DNA of 45,899 nt from Lachnospiraceae bacterium (GCA_017465095.1 JAFTWX010000026.1:1-45899); one strand, 5' to 3'; positions 8,048 to 16,916 are shown, counted from the first letter of the stretch. The notes: a model not told the origin generated them from the sequence alone. Made by a program: numbers and translations.

Positions 8048-8923
8048 AATTGTTTTTGCTGTTTTCCGATACTCCTTCGGCGTGCACTGATATTTTTGCC
8101 GAAACTGTTTTGTGAAATAGCTCTGATGGTTAAAGCCACAGGCAAGGCAGATGTCCGTGATGGAAAGAGAAGTCCGCTCCAAGAGCTGTTGGCTGCACTC
8201 CAGTCGATAGGAATTTACAAAGTCCATCGGGGATTGTCCCATGTATTTTTTGAAAATCTGACAGCATTTGCTGCGACAGACTTTTCCGGATGCGGCGATG
8301 TCTTCCAGAGTAATGGCAGCAGAATAGTTTTGATAAATGTAAGACACCATCTGCCTTTGGGAAAGAAGGTCCGCATCGGAGGGTTCTTCTGTTGCTTGAA
8401 AGGAAGGAAGCAGACGCCGGTACAATTGAATCCAAAGTGCTTGAAACAGACTGATCACATCCAGCTCAAAGGATGGAGATGAGTCTGTTTTTGCGAGGTA
8501 TATTTTGAGAAGCAATTGCGTGATTTCATCGTTTTCCGAAAAAAGAAAATAATCCGGCTCGCGGTTGTTTGTGACAGGCGCAATGTACCGTTCGTGCAAC
8601 TTTTTGTTGGCTGTAATGAGAGACGGGTGAAGGACCACGCAGTAATAGCGACAGTCCTGCCTGTGATCGGAGTATCCGTAATGAAGCCGGCCGGAATTGA
8701 CCAGAATCATTTCTCCGGTTTTTAAGGGAATACTTTTTCCGTTGACAAAATAGTCCATCCCGCCGTCAGCAATATAGATGAATTCCATGTCTTCATGCCA
8801 GTGGCAGAGGAAGTGATAATTAGTCACATCCGACAGATGGCCCTCTTGAATGTATACCGGAATTCCCGGTTCGTTGTATGCAATAATTTCCGAATTATCC
8901 CTATTGACTCTGATTCCTGCCAT
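8045..8923 (-). CDS. AraC-family transcriptional regulator
   Basis: Predicted 292-residue regulator with a cupin-like sensor (FLCHWHEDMEFIYIADG, then LVNSGRLHYGYS) and a C-terminal pair of HTH motifs (ITLEDIAASGKVCRSKCCQIF; LSITDICLACGFNHQSYFTKQFRQKYQCTPKEYR). The ATG at 8923 is preceded on the minus strand by AGGTGG. It diverges from the MATE exporter gene across a 121-base region that contains a TTGCA-AA-TGCAA palindrome and the MATE -10 box. It is therefore a good candidate for controlling the exporter, which is inference from position. The effector is unknown. Confidence 0.9.
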   Translation of the reverse strand: MAGIRVNRDNSEIIAYNEPGIPVYIQEGHLSDVTNYHFLCHWHEDMEFIYIADGGMDYFVNGKSIPLKTGEMILVNSGRLHYGYSDHRQDCRYYCVVLHPSLITANKKLHERYIAPVTNNREPDYFLFSENDEITQLLLKIYLAKTDSSPSFELDVISLFQALWIQLYRRLLPSFQATEEPSDADLLSQRQMVSYIYQNYSAAITLEDIAASGKVCRSKCCQIFKKYMGQSPMDFVNSYRLECSQQLLERTSLSITDICLACGFNHQSYFTKQFRQKYQCTPKEYRKTAKTI

Positions 8924-8979
8924 AATCCACCTCGAAAAATACGATTGTTATAAAAACTAGCGACAAAATTGCTATTTTT

Positions 8980-9001
8980 TTGCAAATGCAAATACTATAA
9001 T
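8980..9001 (+). promoter_or_regulatory. Promoter/operator region of the MATE gene
   Basis: A perfect TATAAT lies at 8996-9001, but no good -35 box sits 17 bases upstream. An inverted repeat TTGCA-AA-TGCAA (8980-8991) abuts the -10 box. A weak -35 with an adjacent palindrome is the usual layout of an activator-dependent promoter; the divergent AraC protein is the likely partner. Confidence 0.45.
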
Positions 9002-9044
9002 GCCATTGTAATCGATAGAAATGAATTTGAAAAGGTGTTTAACA

Positions 9045-10445
9045 ATGAAAAATACAGGATTAAGAAAACAATTTATTACCATCGTATTTCCGCTGGCACT
9101 TCAGAATCTGTTGTCGGCCCTTGTCAGTGCGTCCGATGCGCTGATGCTCGGAGGGTTAAATCAGGAGTCGCTTTCTGCGGTTTCCCTTGCGACGCAGGTA
9201 ACATTTGTGGCGACGCTTTTTTATAACGGGATTATCGGCGGAACGACCGTTCTTTCTGCCCAATACTGGGGAAATAAACGGCCGGACAAGGTGGAGGAGG
9301 TCATGGGTGTTGCGATCCGTTATGCCACGATGGTTTCCCTGGTGTTCTGGTTTGCCTGCACTTTTATGCCGTTGCATCTGATGCGCATTTTTACAAATGA
9401 CAGACAGCTGATGGAACTCGGGGCACCGTATTTGCAGGTGGTCGGCTGGTCATACCTTTGTATGGGAATCACACAGATTTATTTTTGTGTTATGAAAAAT
9501 ACGGGAAGGACCATGCGAAGCACAGTGTACGGCGTTATTTCTCTTGTGCTTAATCTTATATTGAATGCGGTGTTTATTTACGGTCTTTTCGGTGCGCCGA
9601 AGCTGGGAATCCGCGGAGCAGCCCTGGCCACACTACTTGCAAGAATTGTCGAATTGTTGCTTGTTGCAGCGGAAAATATGTGCAAAGATGTGGTGCGCAT
9701 TCATTTCCGTAAGATTTTGTACTGTGAAGGTTCGCTGAACAGCGATTATTTAAAATATACGCTTCCGGTGCTAGCCAATTCGCTTGCCTGGGGCATTGGA
9801 TTTACAATGTTTACGGTGATTATCGGACGTCTCGGAAGCGATGCGGTGGCGGCCAATTCCATTGCAAATATTGTGAAGAATCTGACTCTTTGTGTCTGCT
9901 ACGGTATCAGTACCGGCAGTGGAATTTTGGTCGGAAATCTGCTCGGGGCGGATAAAATCGAGGAAGCAAAACGCCTCGGTGATAAATGCAAAAAGCTATC
10001 GATTATTGCCGGCGCAGTTACCGGTGGCTTTGTTCTGGCAATCAGTCCGCTGATTGTGTCTGCGATGACGACTTTGACGCCGGTGGCCAAAAGTTACCTT
10101 CAGGTAATGCTTGTTGTATGCTCCTATTACATGATTGGAAAATCCATTAACTGTACGCTGATCTCCGGAATTTTTTGTGCGGGAGGCGACACAAAGTTTG
10201 GCTTTGTGTGCGACTCGGTTACGATGTGGGCGGTCGTTGTGCCGATCGGTATGCTTGCAGCGTTTGTGTTTGAACTCCCGGTGATTTGGGTGTACATACT
10301 GCTCAACATTGATGAAATTATCAAGCTCCCGGTTGTTTTTGGACATTATAAAAAATACCGCTGGGCAAAGAATTTGGTGAATGCGCCGGAATGCAGAACC
10401 GGAGAAGAGAGAAAGAAGATAAAAATGTTTCGGAAGTTTGTATGA
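9045..10445 (+). CDS. MATE-family efflux transporter
   Basis: Predicted 466-residue multidrug/toxin extrusion transporter of the cytoplasmic membrane with about 12 helices in two homologous halves. Typical features are the start FPLALQNLLSALVSASDALMLGGLNQESLSAVS and, in the second half, TGSGILVGNLLGADKIEEAKRLG. The ATG at 9045 has AAAGGTG nine bases upstream; an ATG at 9021 lies before that site and is less likely. Exporters of this family exchange Na+ or H+ for organic cations. The C-terminal 35 residues are strongly basic. The divergent AraC regulator suggests inducible expression; the substrate cannot be inferred. Confidence 0.92.
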   Translation: MKNTGLRKQFITIVFPLALQNLLSALVSASDALMLGGLNQESLSAVSLATQVTFVATLFYNGIIGGTTVLSAQYWGNKRPDKVEEVMGVAIRYATMVSLVFWFACTFMPLHLMRIFTNDRQLMELGAPYLQVVGWSYLCMGITQIYFCVMKNTGRTMRSTVYGVISLVLNLILNAVFIYGLFGAPKLGIRGAALATLLARIVELLLVAAENMCKDVVRIHFRKILYCEGSLNSDYLKYTLPVLANSLAWGIGFTMFTVIIGRLGSDAVAANSIANIVKNLTLCVCYGISTGSGILVGNLLGADKIEEAKRLGDKCKKLSIIAGAVTGGFVLAISPLIVSAMTTLTPVAKSYLQVMLVVCSYYMIGKSINCTLISGIFCAGGDTKFGFVCDSVTMWAVVVPIGMLAAFVFELPVIWVYILLNIDEIIKLPVVFGHYKKYRWAKNLVNAPECRTGEERKKIKMFRKFV

Positions 10446-10460
10446 TTTTTTTGATATTTA

Positions 10461-10489
10461 TTGCTCCCCCTTTTGTTTGGTAGTATACT
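10461..10489 (+). promoter_or_regulatory. Sigma-A promoter of the chemoreceptor gene
   Basis: TTGCTC (10461-10466) and TATACT (10484-10489) with a 17-base spacer, 37 bases upstream of the ATG at 10526. The five C bases in and after the -35 box are complementary to the AAAAGGGGG ribosome binding site at 10510-10518, but they lie upstream of the predicted transcript start. Confidence 0.6.
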
Positions 10490-10525
10490 GAAGTAGTATA
10501 GGAATCAGCAAAAGGGGGATTTTTT

Positions 10526-12238
10526 ATGAAGGTCAGAAAGATAGGTATTTTTACCCAGTTATTTATTTTGCTCGCGGTGCTTTTGTTGCTTGGAAACGGT
10601 ATTTTAGGTATGGCGATTTACAGCAAGGCAAACGATGCTTTGTTTGATCAGATTCAGACCAATGCCAAAAATATTGCGTCCTGTGCAGCGATGAATGTGC
10701 AGGGGGATGTGCTGGATACGATTGAAGTCGGTCAGGAGGATTCCGAGGCCTATGCATCTATTTTGAAGGAACTCGGATTATTCCGTGACGGTACGGAACT
10801 TGAATATATTTACACCCTTCGTTATTTGGGAGATGAGAAATTTATTTTCCTGGTAGATGCGGATCCGGAGGAACCGGCGTCCATCGGTGAGGAATGTGAG
10901 GCAACGGATGCCATGATGCAGTCTGTGGAAGAGCAGATTGCGACAGCAGATGAAGAGCCGTTTACGGACGAATGGGGAACCCATATTTCGGCTTACAGTC
11001 CGGTCATGAACGGTTCGGAGATGGTCGGAATGGTCGGCGTGGATATCAGCGCAACATGGATTACGGAGCAGATGGCGGTTCTTCGCAATCTTGTGATTGC
11101 CATCGGCGTTATTACATATGTGTTAAGCCTTGTTATTCTCGGACTTCTCATGGGCAAGTTTAAGAGAAGTATGAGCAAGCTCAATGATAAGGTCATGGAA
11201 CTCGGCGGAGGATCCGGTGACCTGACAAAAGAAATCGATATCAGAACCGGAGATGAGCTTGAGGTGATCGCCGGCAATATGAATGTTTTTATTTCACAGG
11301 TGCGTGAGCTGGTGCAGGAGGTTGCCCGCTCTACCGGAGAGATTCTTTCTACCGGTGAAGCCCTCGGAGCCACGGTCAATGAAAACGTCCGTGTGATGGC
11401 GCAGATGAATGAAGAGATGAACAGTATCAGTGCCAACATGGAGGAAAGTTCTGCTTCCAGCAACCGGCTTTCCCGGAATCTTTCCGAGAGTGCAGACAAT
11501 ATCAATATGTTTGCGGATAATGTAAATGAGATTCGAAAGATGGTACAGCAGGCCAATGAAAATGCGCAAAGTAGTTGTGCAGCGGCAAAATCGAACCGCG
11601 AGAGTACATTGCATGCAATCGAAGATTTGCGTCAAAAAATGGAAAAGACAAGTGAAGATGCACAGAAGATTGAAAAGGTTAAACAGATTGCAGAGGAGAT
11701 CAGCGAGATCGCAAGCGAGACGAGTATGCTCAGCTTGAATGCGCAGATTGAGGCGGCGAGAGCCGGAGAACAGGGACGCGGATTTGCAGTTGTGGCGACA
11801 CAGGTAGGACAGCTCAGTGATGCCATCGATCGCGCGGTTGCGGAGATCAATGATATCAACGGACAGGTTCTTTCTGCAGTCGGTGCCCTGACCGAGGTTT
11901 CGGAAGAGATGATCCGGTTTGTGTCGGAGGACATTGTAAAAGATTACGATGCGTTTGCCGAGCTCGGTGAGGAGTACGGAAATACAACCGATGCCATCCG
12001 CGAGCAGATGGTACAGATTGGGGAACAGAGTTCACAGATTTCGCAGAATATTTCGGAAATCAGTGATGCAGTACAGGGCATCACATCTACCGTTATGATG
12101 ACGGCGGAGAGTGCAGGAGAAATCGCCCGTTCTACCGGCGAGATTTCGGCCAGTCTGGAAAACCTCAATGCCACATCCCGCAAAAATACCTACAGCTCAG
12201 AGAAATTAAATAATCAGGTACACAAGTATACTTTCTAG
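10526..12238 (+). CDS. Methyl-accepting chemotaxis protein
   Basis: Predicted 570-residue transmembrane chemoreceptor. TM1 is at about 10-30, followed by an outer Cache-like sensor domain of about 150 residues (FRDGTELEYIYTLRYLGDEKFIFLVDAD...GMVGVDIS), TM2 at about 188-212, a HAMP domain (GGGSGDLTKEIDIRTGDELEVIAGNMN), then a long coiled-coil signalling domain. The hairpin tip, EIASETSMLSLNAQIEAARAG followed by EQGRGFAVVATQVGQLSD, is a clear match to the MCP signature that binds CheA/CheW. There is no C-terminal CheR-docking pentapeptide. The gene has its own promoter and a strong AAGGGGG ribosome binding site. No chemotaxis partners are in the window, so it signals to a system encoded elsewhere. 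Confidence 0.93.
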   Translation: MKVRKIGIFTQLFILLAVLLLLGNGILGMAIYSKANDALFDQIQTNAKNIASCAAMNVQGDVLDTIEVGQEDSEAYASILKELGLFRDGTELEYIYTLRYLGDEKFIFLVDADPEEPASIGEECEATDAMMQSVEEQIATADEEPFTDEWGTHISAYSPVMNGSEMVGMVGVDISATWITEQMAVLRNLVIAIGVITYVLSLVILGLLMGKFKRSMSKLNDKVMELGGGSGDLTKEIDIRTGDELEVIAGNMNVFISQVRELVQEVARSTGEILSTGEALGATVNENVRVMAQMNEEMNSISANMEESSASSNRLSRNLSESADNINMFADNVNEIRKMVQQANENAQSSCAAAKSNRESTLHAIEDLRQKMEKTSEDAQKIEKVKQIAEEISEIASETSMLSLNAQIEAARAGEQGRGFAVVATQVGQLSDAIDRAVAEINDINGQVLSAVGALTEVSEEMIRFVSEDIVKDYDAFAELGEEYGNTTDAIREQMVQIGEQSSQISQNISEISDAVQGITSTVMMTAESAGEIARSTGEISASLENLNATSRKNTYSSEKLNNQVHKYTF

Positions 12239-12245
12239 AAAAAAC

Positions 12246-12273
12246 TTGACATTCCGGGCAACTGGCATATAAT
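12246..12273 (+). promoter_or_regulatory. Sigma-A promoter of the trp T-box leader
   Basis: Consensus TTGACA (12246-12251) and TATAAT (12268-12273) with a 16-base spacer, beginning 8 bases after the chemoreceptor stop codon. Transcription would start near 12280. Confidence 0.8.
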
Positions 12274-12279
12274 AAAGAA

Positions 12280-12590
12280 AGAGCTTTTGACAATTGCATA
12301 TTTTTAAACCGTTGATGTGGAGATAAAAATAAACGGGCACTCACAGAGAGCCGTAGGAGCTGAGATGCGGCAGAACGCTATTTATTAAATGGACCACGGA
12401 GGGCGTAGGGAACAGAGCCTTGGGCTCCCAGTATTCTGCGACGTGTGAGCATACGTCAGTTGCTGAGAATATGTTTGTATTCTATGAGTGTGTGGATTCC
12501 ACAAATCAAGGTGGCACCGCGGTATTCGATTTTACCGTCCTTGACAATAGAGTTACTATTGTCAGGGGCGTTTTTGTTTGATAGGAGGAT
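12280..12590 (+). ncRNA. T-box leader (probably tRNA-Trp sensing)
   Basis: A leader of about 310 nucleotides between promoter and trpB with the T-box hallmark AGGTGGCACCGCGG at 12509-12522, which pairs with the acceptor end of uncharged tRNA. A 12-pair terminator stem follows (12539-12550 with 12556-12567, one G-T pair) and a T-run begins at 12571. Stem I carries the GA-rich motif near 12341-12372 and a candidate specifier TGG (Trp), followed by A, at about 12391-12394. The family mechanism is readthrough when the cognate tRNA is uncharged. Trp specificity follows from the TGG and the downstream trpBA genes; I did not fold the full stem I. Confidence 0.92.
12539..12577 (+). terminator. Attenuator terminator of the T-box leader
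   Basis: CCTTGACAATAG (12539-12550) pairs with CTATTGTCAGGG (12556-12567), loop AGTTA, followed by GCGTTTTTG. Formation of the antiterminator with the T-box sequence upstream would prevent this stem. Confidence 0.85.
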
Positions 12591-12596
12591 AAAAAA

Positions 12597-13781
12597 ATGG
12601 CAAAAGGAAGATATGGTATCCACGGAGGGCAGTACATTCCGGAATCTCTGATGGATGAAGTATTGAAGCTGGAAAAAGCTTATGAGTTTTACAAAAATGA
12701 TCCGGATTTTAACAACGAGCTGAATGCGCTTCTTGCAGAGTATGCGGGAAGACCGTCCCTTCTCTATTATGCGGAGAAGATGACAAAGGATCTGGGCGGA
12801 GCAAAGATTTATTTTAAGAGAGAAGATTTAAATCATACCGGTTCCCACAAGATCAACAACGTGCTCGGTCAGGCACTTCTTGCCAAGAAGATGGGTAAGA
12901 CGAGAATTATTGCAGAGACCGGTGCAGGCCAGCACGGCGTAGCTACTGCAACAGCAGCAGCACTTCTCGGTTTGGAATGCGAGATTTTCATGGGTGAGGA
13001 GGACACCATCCGCCAGGCGCTCAATGTATATCGTATGGAGCTTCTCGGCGCGAAGGTGAACGCGGTTAAGACAGGTACAAGAACGTTAAAAGACGCAGTA
13101 AATGAGTGTATGCGGGAGTGGACGATGCGAATGGATGACACGTTATATGTCCTCGGTTCTGTTATGGGACCTCATCCGTTCCCGATGATTGTCCGTGATT
13201 TCCAGAGTGTAATCAGCCGTGAGGCGAGAGCGCAGATTTTGGAAAAAGAAGGTAAACTTCCGGATGTTGTTATGGCATGTGTCGGCGGTGGAAGCAATGC
13301 TATGGGCATGTTCTACGAATTTATCAAGGATGAGAGCGTAAAATTAATCGGTTGTGAGGCAGCAGGTCTGGGAGCAGACACCGACAAGACAGCAGCGACA
13401 GTGACGACAGGTTCCATCGGCGTATTCCATGGAATGAAATCTTATTTCTGCCAGGATGAATACGGACAGATTGCACCGGTTTATTCCATTTCTGCAGGAC
13501 TTGATTACCCGGGAGTAGGACCGGAGCATGCAAACCTGCATGATATCGGAAGAGCACAGTATGTTCCGGTAACGGATGATGAGGCAGTAGATGCGTTTGA
13601 ATATATCGCAAGAACAGAAGGTATCATCGCAGCAATCGAAAGTTCTCATGCGGTGGCGCATCTGATGAAGATTGCACCGAAGATGGATAAGGACCAGATC
13701 ATTATTTGTTGTCTGTCAGGACGCGGAGACAAAGACGTTGCCGCAATTGCGAGATATAGAGGAGTGGATTTACATGAGTAA
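12597..13781 (+). CDS. trpB: Tryptophan synthase beta chain
   Basis: Predicted 394-residue PLP enzyme that joins indole and L-serine to make L-tryptophan in the cytoplasm. The PLP lysine is in HTGSHKINN (Lys85), followed by [20 protein letters not shown] and the phosphate loop [12 protein letters not shown]. Length and motifs match canonical TrpB (TrpB1 type). AGGAGG at 12583-12588 precedes the ATG. It is the first gene after the T-box leader and overlaps trpA by 8 bases. None of trpE, G, D, C or F is in the window, so the pair may serve indole salvage or be completed by genes elsewhere. Confidence 0.97.
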   Translation: MAKGRYGIHGGQYIPESLMDEVLKLEKAYEFYKNDPDFNNELNALLAEYAGRPSLLYYAEKMTKDLGGAKIYFKREDLNHTGSHKINNVLGQALLAKKMGKTRIIAETGAGQHGVATATAAALLGLECEIFMGEEDTIRQALNVYRMELLGAKVNAVKTGTRTLKDAVNECMREWTMRMDDTLYVLGSVMGPHPFPMIVRDFQSVISREARAQILEKEGKLPDVVMACVGGGSNAMGMFYEFIKDESVKLIGCEAAGLGADTDKTAATVTTGSIGVFHGMKSYFCQDEYGQIAPVYSISAGLDYPGVGPEHANLHDIGRAQYVPVTDDEAVDAFEYIARTEGIIAAIESSHAVAHLMKIAPKMDKDQIIICCLSGRGDKDVAAIARYRGVDLHE

Positions 13782-14541
13782 GATTAGAGAAGCATTTAAC
13801 AATAAAAAAGCATTTGTCGGATTTTTGACAGCGGGAGATCCGTCCCTTGACAAAACCGAGGAATTTATTCTGACTATGCAGGATGCGGGAGCGTCCGTTA
13901 TCGAGATCGGGGTACCGTTCTCGGATCCGATTGCAGAGACCCCGGTGGTGCAGGAGGCAAATGTCCGTGCGCTTTCCGCGGAGGGTGGTTGTACGACGGA
14001 TATGATTTTTGATATGCTTGCAAACGTAAAAGATAAAGTTACGGTTCCAATCGTGCTGATGACTTATTTGAATCCGGTATTTAAATACGGCTATGAAGCA
14101 TTTATAAAAAAATGCAGCGAAACGGGAGTGGCAGGACTTATCATTCCGGATATGCCTTATGACGAGAGAGAGGAAATTCTCCCGACGGCCGAAAAGTACG
14201 ATGTGGATATCATTTCGCTGGTTGCACCGGCGAGCAAAAGCCGTATCCGCATGATTGCGGGCGATGCGAAAGGTTACATTTATGTGTTGCCTTCTCTTGA
14301 TGCGGCGGACGGTCGAAAAGATGTTTTGACCGATATCTCTGACATAGTGGCACAGATTCGAAAGGTGACGGATGTTCCGGTTGTCCTTGAAATCGGTGTG
14401 GATTATCCGGAGGCGGAGTACGAGACCATTGCCGACGGATTCGTTGTGGAAAACGCCATTGTAAATCTGATTGCGAAGCACGGGAAAGATGCGGCGAAAC
14501 CGATTTATGATTATGTGAAGAAAACAGTAGAGAATTTGTAA
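13774..14541 (+). CDS. trpA: Tryptophan synthase alpha chain, divergent
   Basis: Predicted 255-residue TIM-barrel subunit that in canonical form cleaves indole-3-glycerol phosphate to indole. It keeps [11 protein letters not shown] with catalytic Glu44 (Glu49 in Salmonella). The second catalytic position is Glu55 instead of Asp60 (DPIAETP, canonical DPxADGP). The loop normally written SRxGVTG reads PSLDAADG, the GFGIS phosphate-site strand reads LEIGVDY, and GSAIV reads VENAIV. Several substrate-contact positions thus differ, while the fold and partner gene are retained. The start at 13774 lies inside the end of trpB (ATGAGTAA), suggesting translational coupling. It may be a weak IGP lyase or mainly a TrpB activator; this is inference. 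A terminator follows directly. Confidence 0.9.
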   Translation: MSKIREAFNNKKAFVGFLTAGDPSLDKTEEFILTMQDAGASVIEIGVPFSDPIAETPVVQEANVRALSAEGGCTTDMIFDMLANVKDKVTVPIVLMTYLNPVFKYGYEAFIKKCSETGVAGLIIPDMPYDEREEILPTAEKYDVDIISLVAPASKSRIRMIAGDAKGYIYVLPSLDAADGRKDVLTDISDIVAQIRKVTDVPVVLEIGVDYPEAEYETIADGFVVENAIVNLIAKHGKDAAKPIYDYVKKTVENL

Positions 14542-14551
14542 ATATTGATTT

Positions 14552-14590
14552 CCCCGAAGAAGAAAAAACATCTTTTTCGGGGGATTTTTT
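14552..14590 (+). terminator. Terminator of trpBA
   Basis: CCCCGAAGAAGA (14552-14563) pairs with TCTTTTTCGGGG (14571-14582) with one G-T pair, followed by GATTTTTT. It begins 11 bases after the trpA stop codon. Confidence 0.88.
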
Positions 14591-14669
14591 ATTTTCTCGT
14601 CTAACCGTATATGGTATGATATATGATATAGTTTGTAACACGAATGTGCATTAAAAACGAGGGAGAAAT

Positions 14670-16106
14670 ATGAAACACGAAGAGAATAAAAAGTCATCTT
14701 TTTTTCTGCTGCTTGTTATAGCGATTGCAGTCACTTTGCTTGGAATGGCAGTGACATATATCGGTGTGGAAAATTTCAATAACAAAGACCGGCGGGCAGA
14801 ACTTTCAAATGCAGTCTATGACGGCGGAAAGTATATATGCGAAGATTTTGATGTTGTTATCGGACCGCGCGGCGGAGATACCGGCGCATGGTTGAAAGAT
14901 CCGATTTATGACGAGGCAGGAAATGAGCTACACGGAGATATGGTGGGCACCATTTATGAGGTTATGCTTACCAACACATCCAAACAGATGATTACCGATT
15001 GGACGATGGAATTGTATATACCGGAAAATATGTGGCTGAATAACGCATGGAACGGGAAAATGGAAGTTGTTCAAAACGTGGGTGGCAAGGAGATTTCCCA
15101 GATTATTAATCTGAAAGAGTACACGCAGGATGAAATGCTTGTCAATCACTACATAGACCATACAGGGCCGATGATTACACTGATGCCGGAGGACAGCATT
15201 ATCTACCATCCGAGCGAGGCAGATAATGAAATGCCGTTGTACCCGGAGAAGCCGGCGAAAGAGGTAAAAACGTCCGCCCTGATTGGTTTTATTATGTACA
15301 TTCCGGAGCAGGGACTGGATTACGTGACCAATTTTAATGCCGGGACAGTTAATTACCACCTGCATATGAGCGTGTGGGATTCCCGTATGTTTATGACGCT
15401 TGTTGCCATGCTTGCAATTTGGTGCATTTTACTTTTTGCATGGGGATTTTCTCAGGTTCGTGTAAAGAAGCTTTTGGAGCGTCAAAAACATGATGCGATG
15501 ATTATTGAGCAGTCCATTAAAACGTTTATTAATTTTATTGATGCGAAGGATGCGCATACGAAAGGTCATTCGGAGCGTGTGGCGCAATATTCTTATCAGC
15601 TGGCAAAAGAGATGGGATACTCGGATTTGGAGTGTCACCGCATTTATTACATTGCACTGATGCATGACTGCGGAAAAATTTCGGTGCCGTTTACAATTCT
15701 TCAGAAGCCGAGCAGGCTGACGGACGATGAATATGAGCAGATTAAGACACACACGACCTACGGCGATAAAATGCTTCGCGATTTCACTTCCATTGAAGGA
15801 ATCAATCTCGGTGCGCTCTATCATCACGAGCGTTACGACGGAAAAGGATACCCGAAAGGTCTTGCAGGCGAGGAGATTCCGGAAATTGCGAGGATTATCG
15901 GTGTTGCGGATGCGCTGGATGCGATGGCCAGTGACCGTTATTATCGGAAACGTTTGCCGGAGGAAAAGATTTTGCAGGAACTTCTTGATAACAAAGGAAA
16001 GCAGTTTGATCCTGTAATCGTGGACCATGTTGTGAAGTTGATAAAGGAAAAGGCGATTGATATTTCAGATGATGAAAAAGAACAAAGAAAAGAAACCATA
16101 TCATAA
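14670..16106 (+). CDS. HD-GYP phosphodiesterase with outer CBM-like sensor domain
   Basis: Predicted 478-residue membrane protein. TM1 is at about 10-30; an outer domain of about 200 residues contains ITDWTMELYIPENMWLNNAWNG, which resembles a carbohydrate-binding module of the CBM2 kind; TM2 is at about 240-262; then a cytoplasmic HD-GYP domain. Metal-binding motifs are present: HTKGHSERVA, MHDCGK (His332-Asp333) and HHERYDGKGYPKGL (from His385). HD-GYP enzymes hydrolyse cyclic-di-GMP. If the outer domain binds polysaccharide, the protein would link glycan sensing to c-di-GMP turnover; that is inference. A GAGGGAG ribosome binding site precedes the ATG. The next gene overlaps its end by 38 bases. 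Confidence 0.9.
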   Translation: MKHEENKKSSFFLLLVIAIAVTLLGMAVTYIGVENFNNKDRRAELSNAVYDGGKYICEDFDVVIGPRGGDTGAWLKDPIYDEAGNELHGDMVGTIYEVMLTNTSKQMITDWTMELYIPENMWLNNAWNGKMEVVQNVGGKEISQIINLKEYTQDEMLVNHYIDHTGPMITLMPEDSIIYHPSEADNEMPLYPEKPAKEVKTSALIGFIMYIPEQGLDYVTNFNAGTVNYHLHMSVWDSRMFMTLVAMLAIWCILLFAWGFSQVRVKKLLERQKHDAMIIEQSIKTFINFIDAKDAHTKGHSERVAQYSYQLAKEMGYSDLECHRIYYIALMHDCGKISVPFTILQKPSRLTDDEYEQIKTHTTYGDKMLRDFTSIEGINLGALYHHERYDGKGYPKGLAGEEIPEIARIIGVADALDAMASDRYYRKRLPEEKILQELLDNKGKQFDPVIVDHVVKLIKEKAIDISDDEKEQRKETIS

Positions 16107-16788
16107 AGCGACTTATATATTTGCGGTACTGCTATTTGTCTTGGCAGCAGTAGCTTTTGTGCATTGGATGATTCGGCCGAGACCGGCGCATCTCGGTGTC
16201 GCAGTTGTGCTTCTGTTTTGCGGATGGAGAGTGTATCGGCAATCTCCGCTGGAAGTCTATGAGAAGGATCCGAAGAAGGCGGACAAGTCTGTGCGGGGAT
16301 ATATGCTGGGCTTGCTGCCGTTGTTATGGATGGTTGTGGTATTTCTTTCGCCGCTGGAACTCGCATTTCCGACGCACATGCCTTGGGAATATAAATGGGA
16401 GGTAAAGGCGATGAAGGAGACTGCACCGGACCGGTACTATTATTTCCCGGATGAGATTCCGAAGGGAGCAAAAAGCATTGTATGGAAGCAGTATCCGGGC
16501 TATCTGCAGGGGAAAGCCTTCAAGTATCTGATGTTTTGTGCGGGCGATGCTTATATTCAGGCGGAGCTTGAAAAATATGAAGACGATGTAGTGCCGGCTG
16601 TATATGATGCTGAGAATAAGGCGTGGGATGTGTCGGTTTATCCGCTGCATCAAGAGATTGCACCTGAACGTTTGGATAAGGTGGAGATTTATCTGCTTTA
16701 TCGGGCGGAAAATCCGGAGGAATATCCGGCGGCGTATGGTCTTATGGTAGATAGGGAGAAGGGGATCATATGCTATTTCTATGAGTAG
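16069..16788 (+). CDS. Membrane protein with ecto-domain shared by the sigma-factor locus
   Basis: Predicted 239 residues with helices at about 16-35, 43-57 and 80-100, then an outer domain from about 110. The stretch DRYYYFPDEIPKGAKSIVW..., KYLMFCAGDAYIQAELEKYE resembles the outer domains encoded at 17747-18583 and 18573-19499 (for example AYLVFPEKIPEGATVKDYY and TYLQCSYDEKTYKEEIDRLE). I chose the first ATG of an ATGATG pair at 16069, which lies 38 bases inside the HD-GYP gene; the ribosome binding site is weak and the exact start is uncertain. Overlap suggests coupling to the HD-GYP gene. A terminator follows at 16832. Function unknown. Confidence 0.7.
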   Translation: MMKKNKEKKPYHKATYIFAVLLFVLAAVAFVHWMIRPRPAHLGVAVVLLFCGWRVYRQSPLEVYEKDPKKADKSVRGYMLGLLPLLWMVVVFLSPLELAFPTHMPWEYKWEVKAMKETAPDRYYYFPDEIPKGAKSIVWKQYPGYLQGKAFKYLMFCAGDAYIQAELEKYEDDVVPAVYDAENKAWDVSVYPLHQEIAPERLDKVEIYLLYRAENPEEYPAAYGLMVDREKGIICYFYE

Positions 16789-16831
16789 AAGTCAGGTGTG
16801 GTATCCCAAACAGAAGAATAGTGAGAGTGAA

Positions 16832-16870
16832 TTTCCGGTACAGATTACAACTGTTGCCGGGAATTTTTTT
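16832..16870 (+). terminator. Terminator after the 16069 gene
   Basis: TTTCCGG (16832-16838) pairs with CCGGGAA (16857-16863) with one G-T pair, and an inner CAG/CTG is possible; it is followed by seven T bases. It separates the HD-GYP transcript from the sigma-factor operon. Confidence 0.7.
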
Positions 16871-16888
16871 GAAAATTAATAAAAAACG

Positions 16889-16916
16889 TGTAACGAAACG
16901 TATCATTTAACGGACA
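16889..16916 (+). promoter_or_regulatory. Candidate ECF-sigma (autoregulated) promoter
   Basis: TGTAACG (16889-16895) and CGGACA (16911-16916) are separated by 15 bases. The AAC-containing -35 and CGGA-like -10 are typical of ECF sigma promoters, and no good sigma-A promoter is visible. The sigma factor gene directly downstream would then control itself. Confidence 0.5.

Noticed and set aside
10466..10518. Ten-base complementarity between the -35 region and the ribosome binding site of the chemoreceptor gene
   Set aside because: The upstream arm is before the predicted transcript start, so it would not be in the mRNA.
13702..14697. Antisense frame of about 330 codons opposite trpBA
   Set aside because: Both trp genes are certain, and the antisense product matches no family I know and has low-complexity His/Arg/Asn content.
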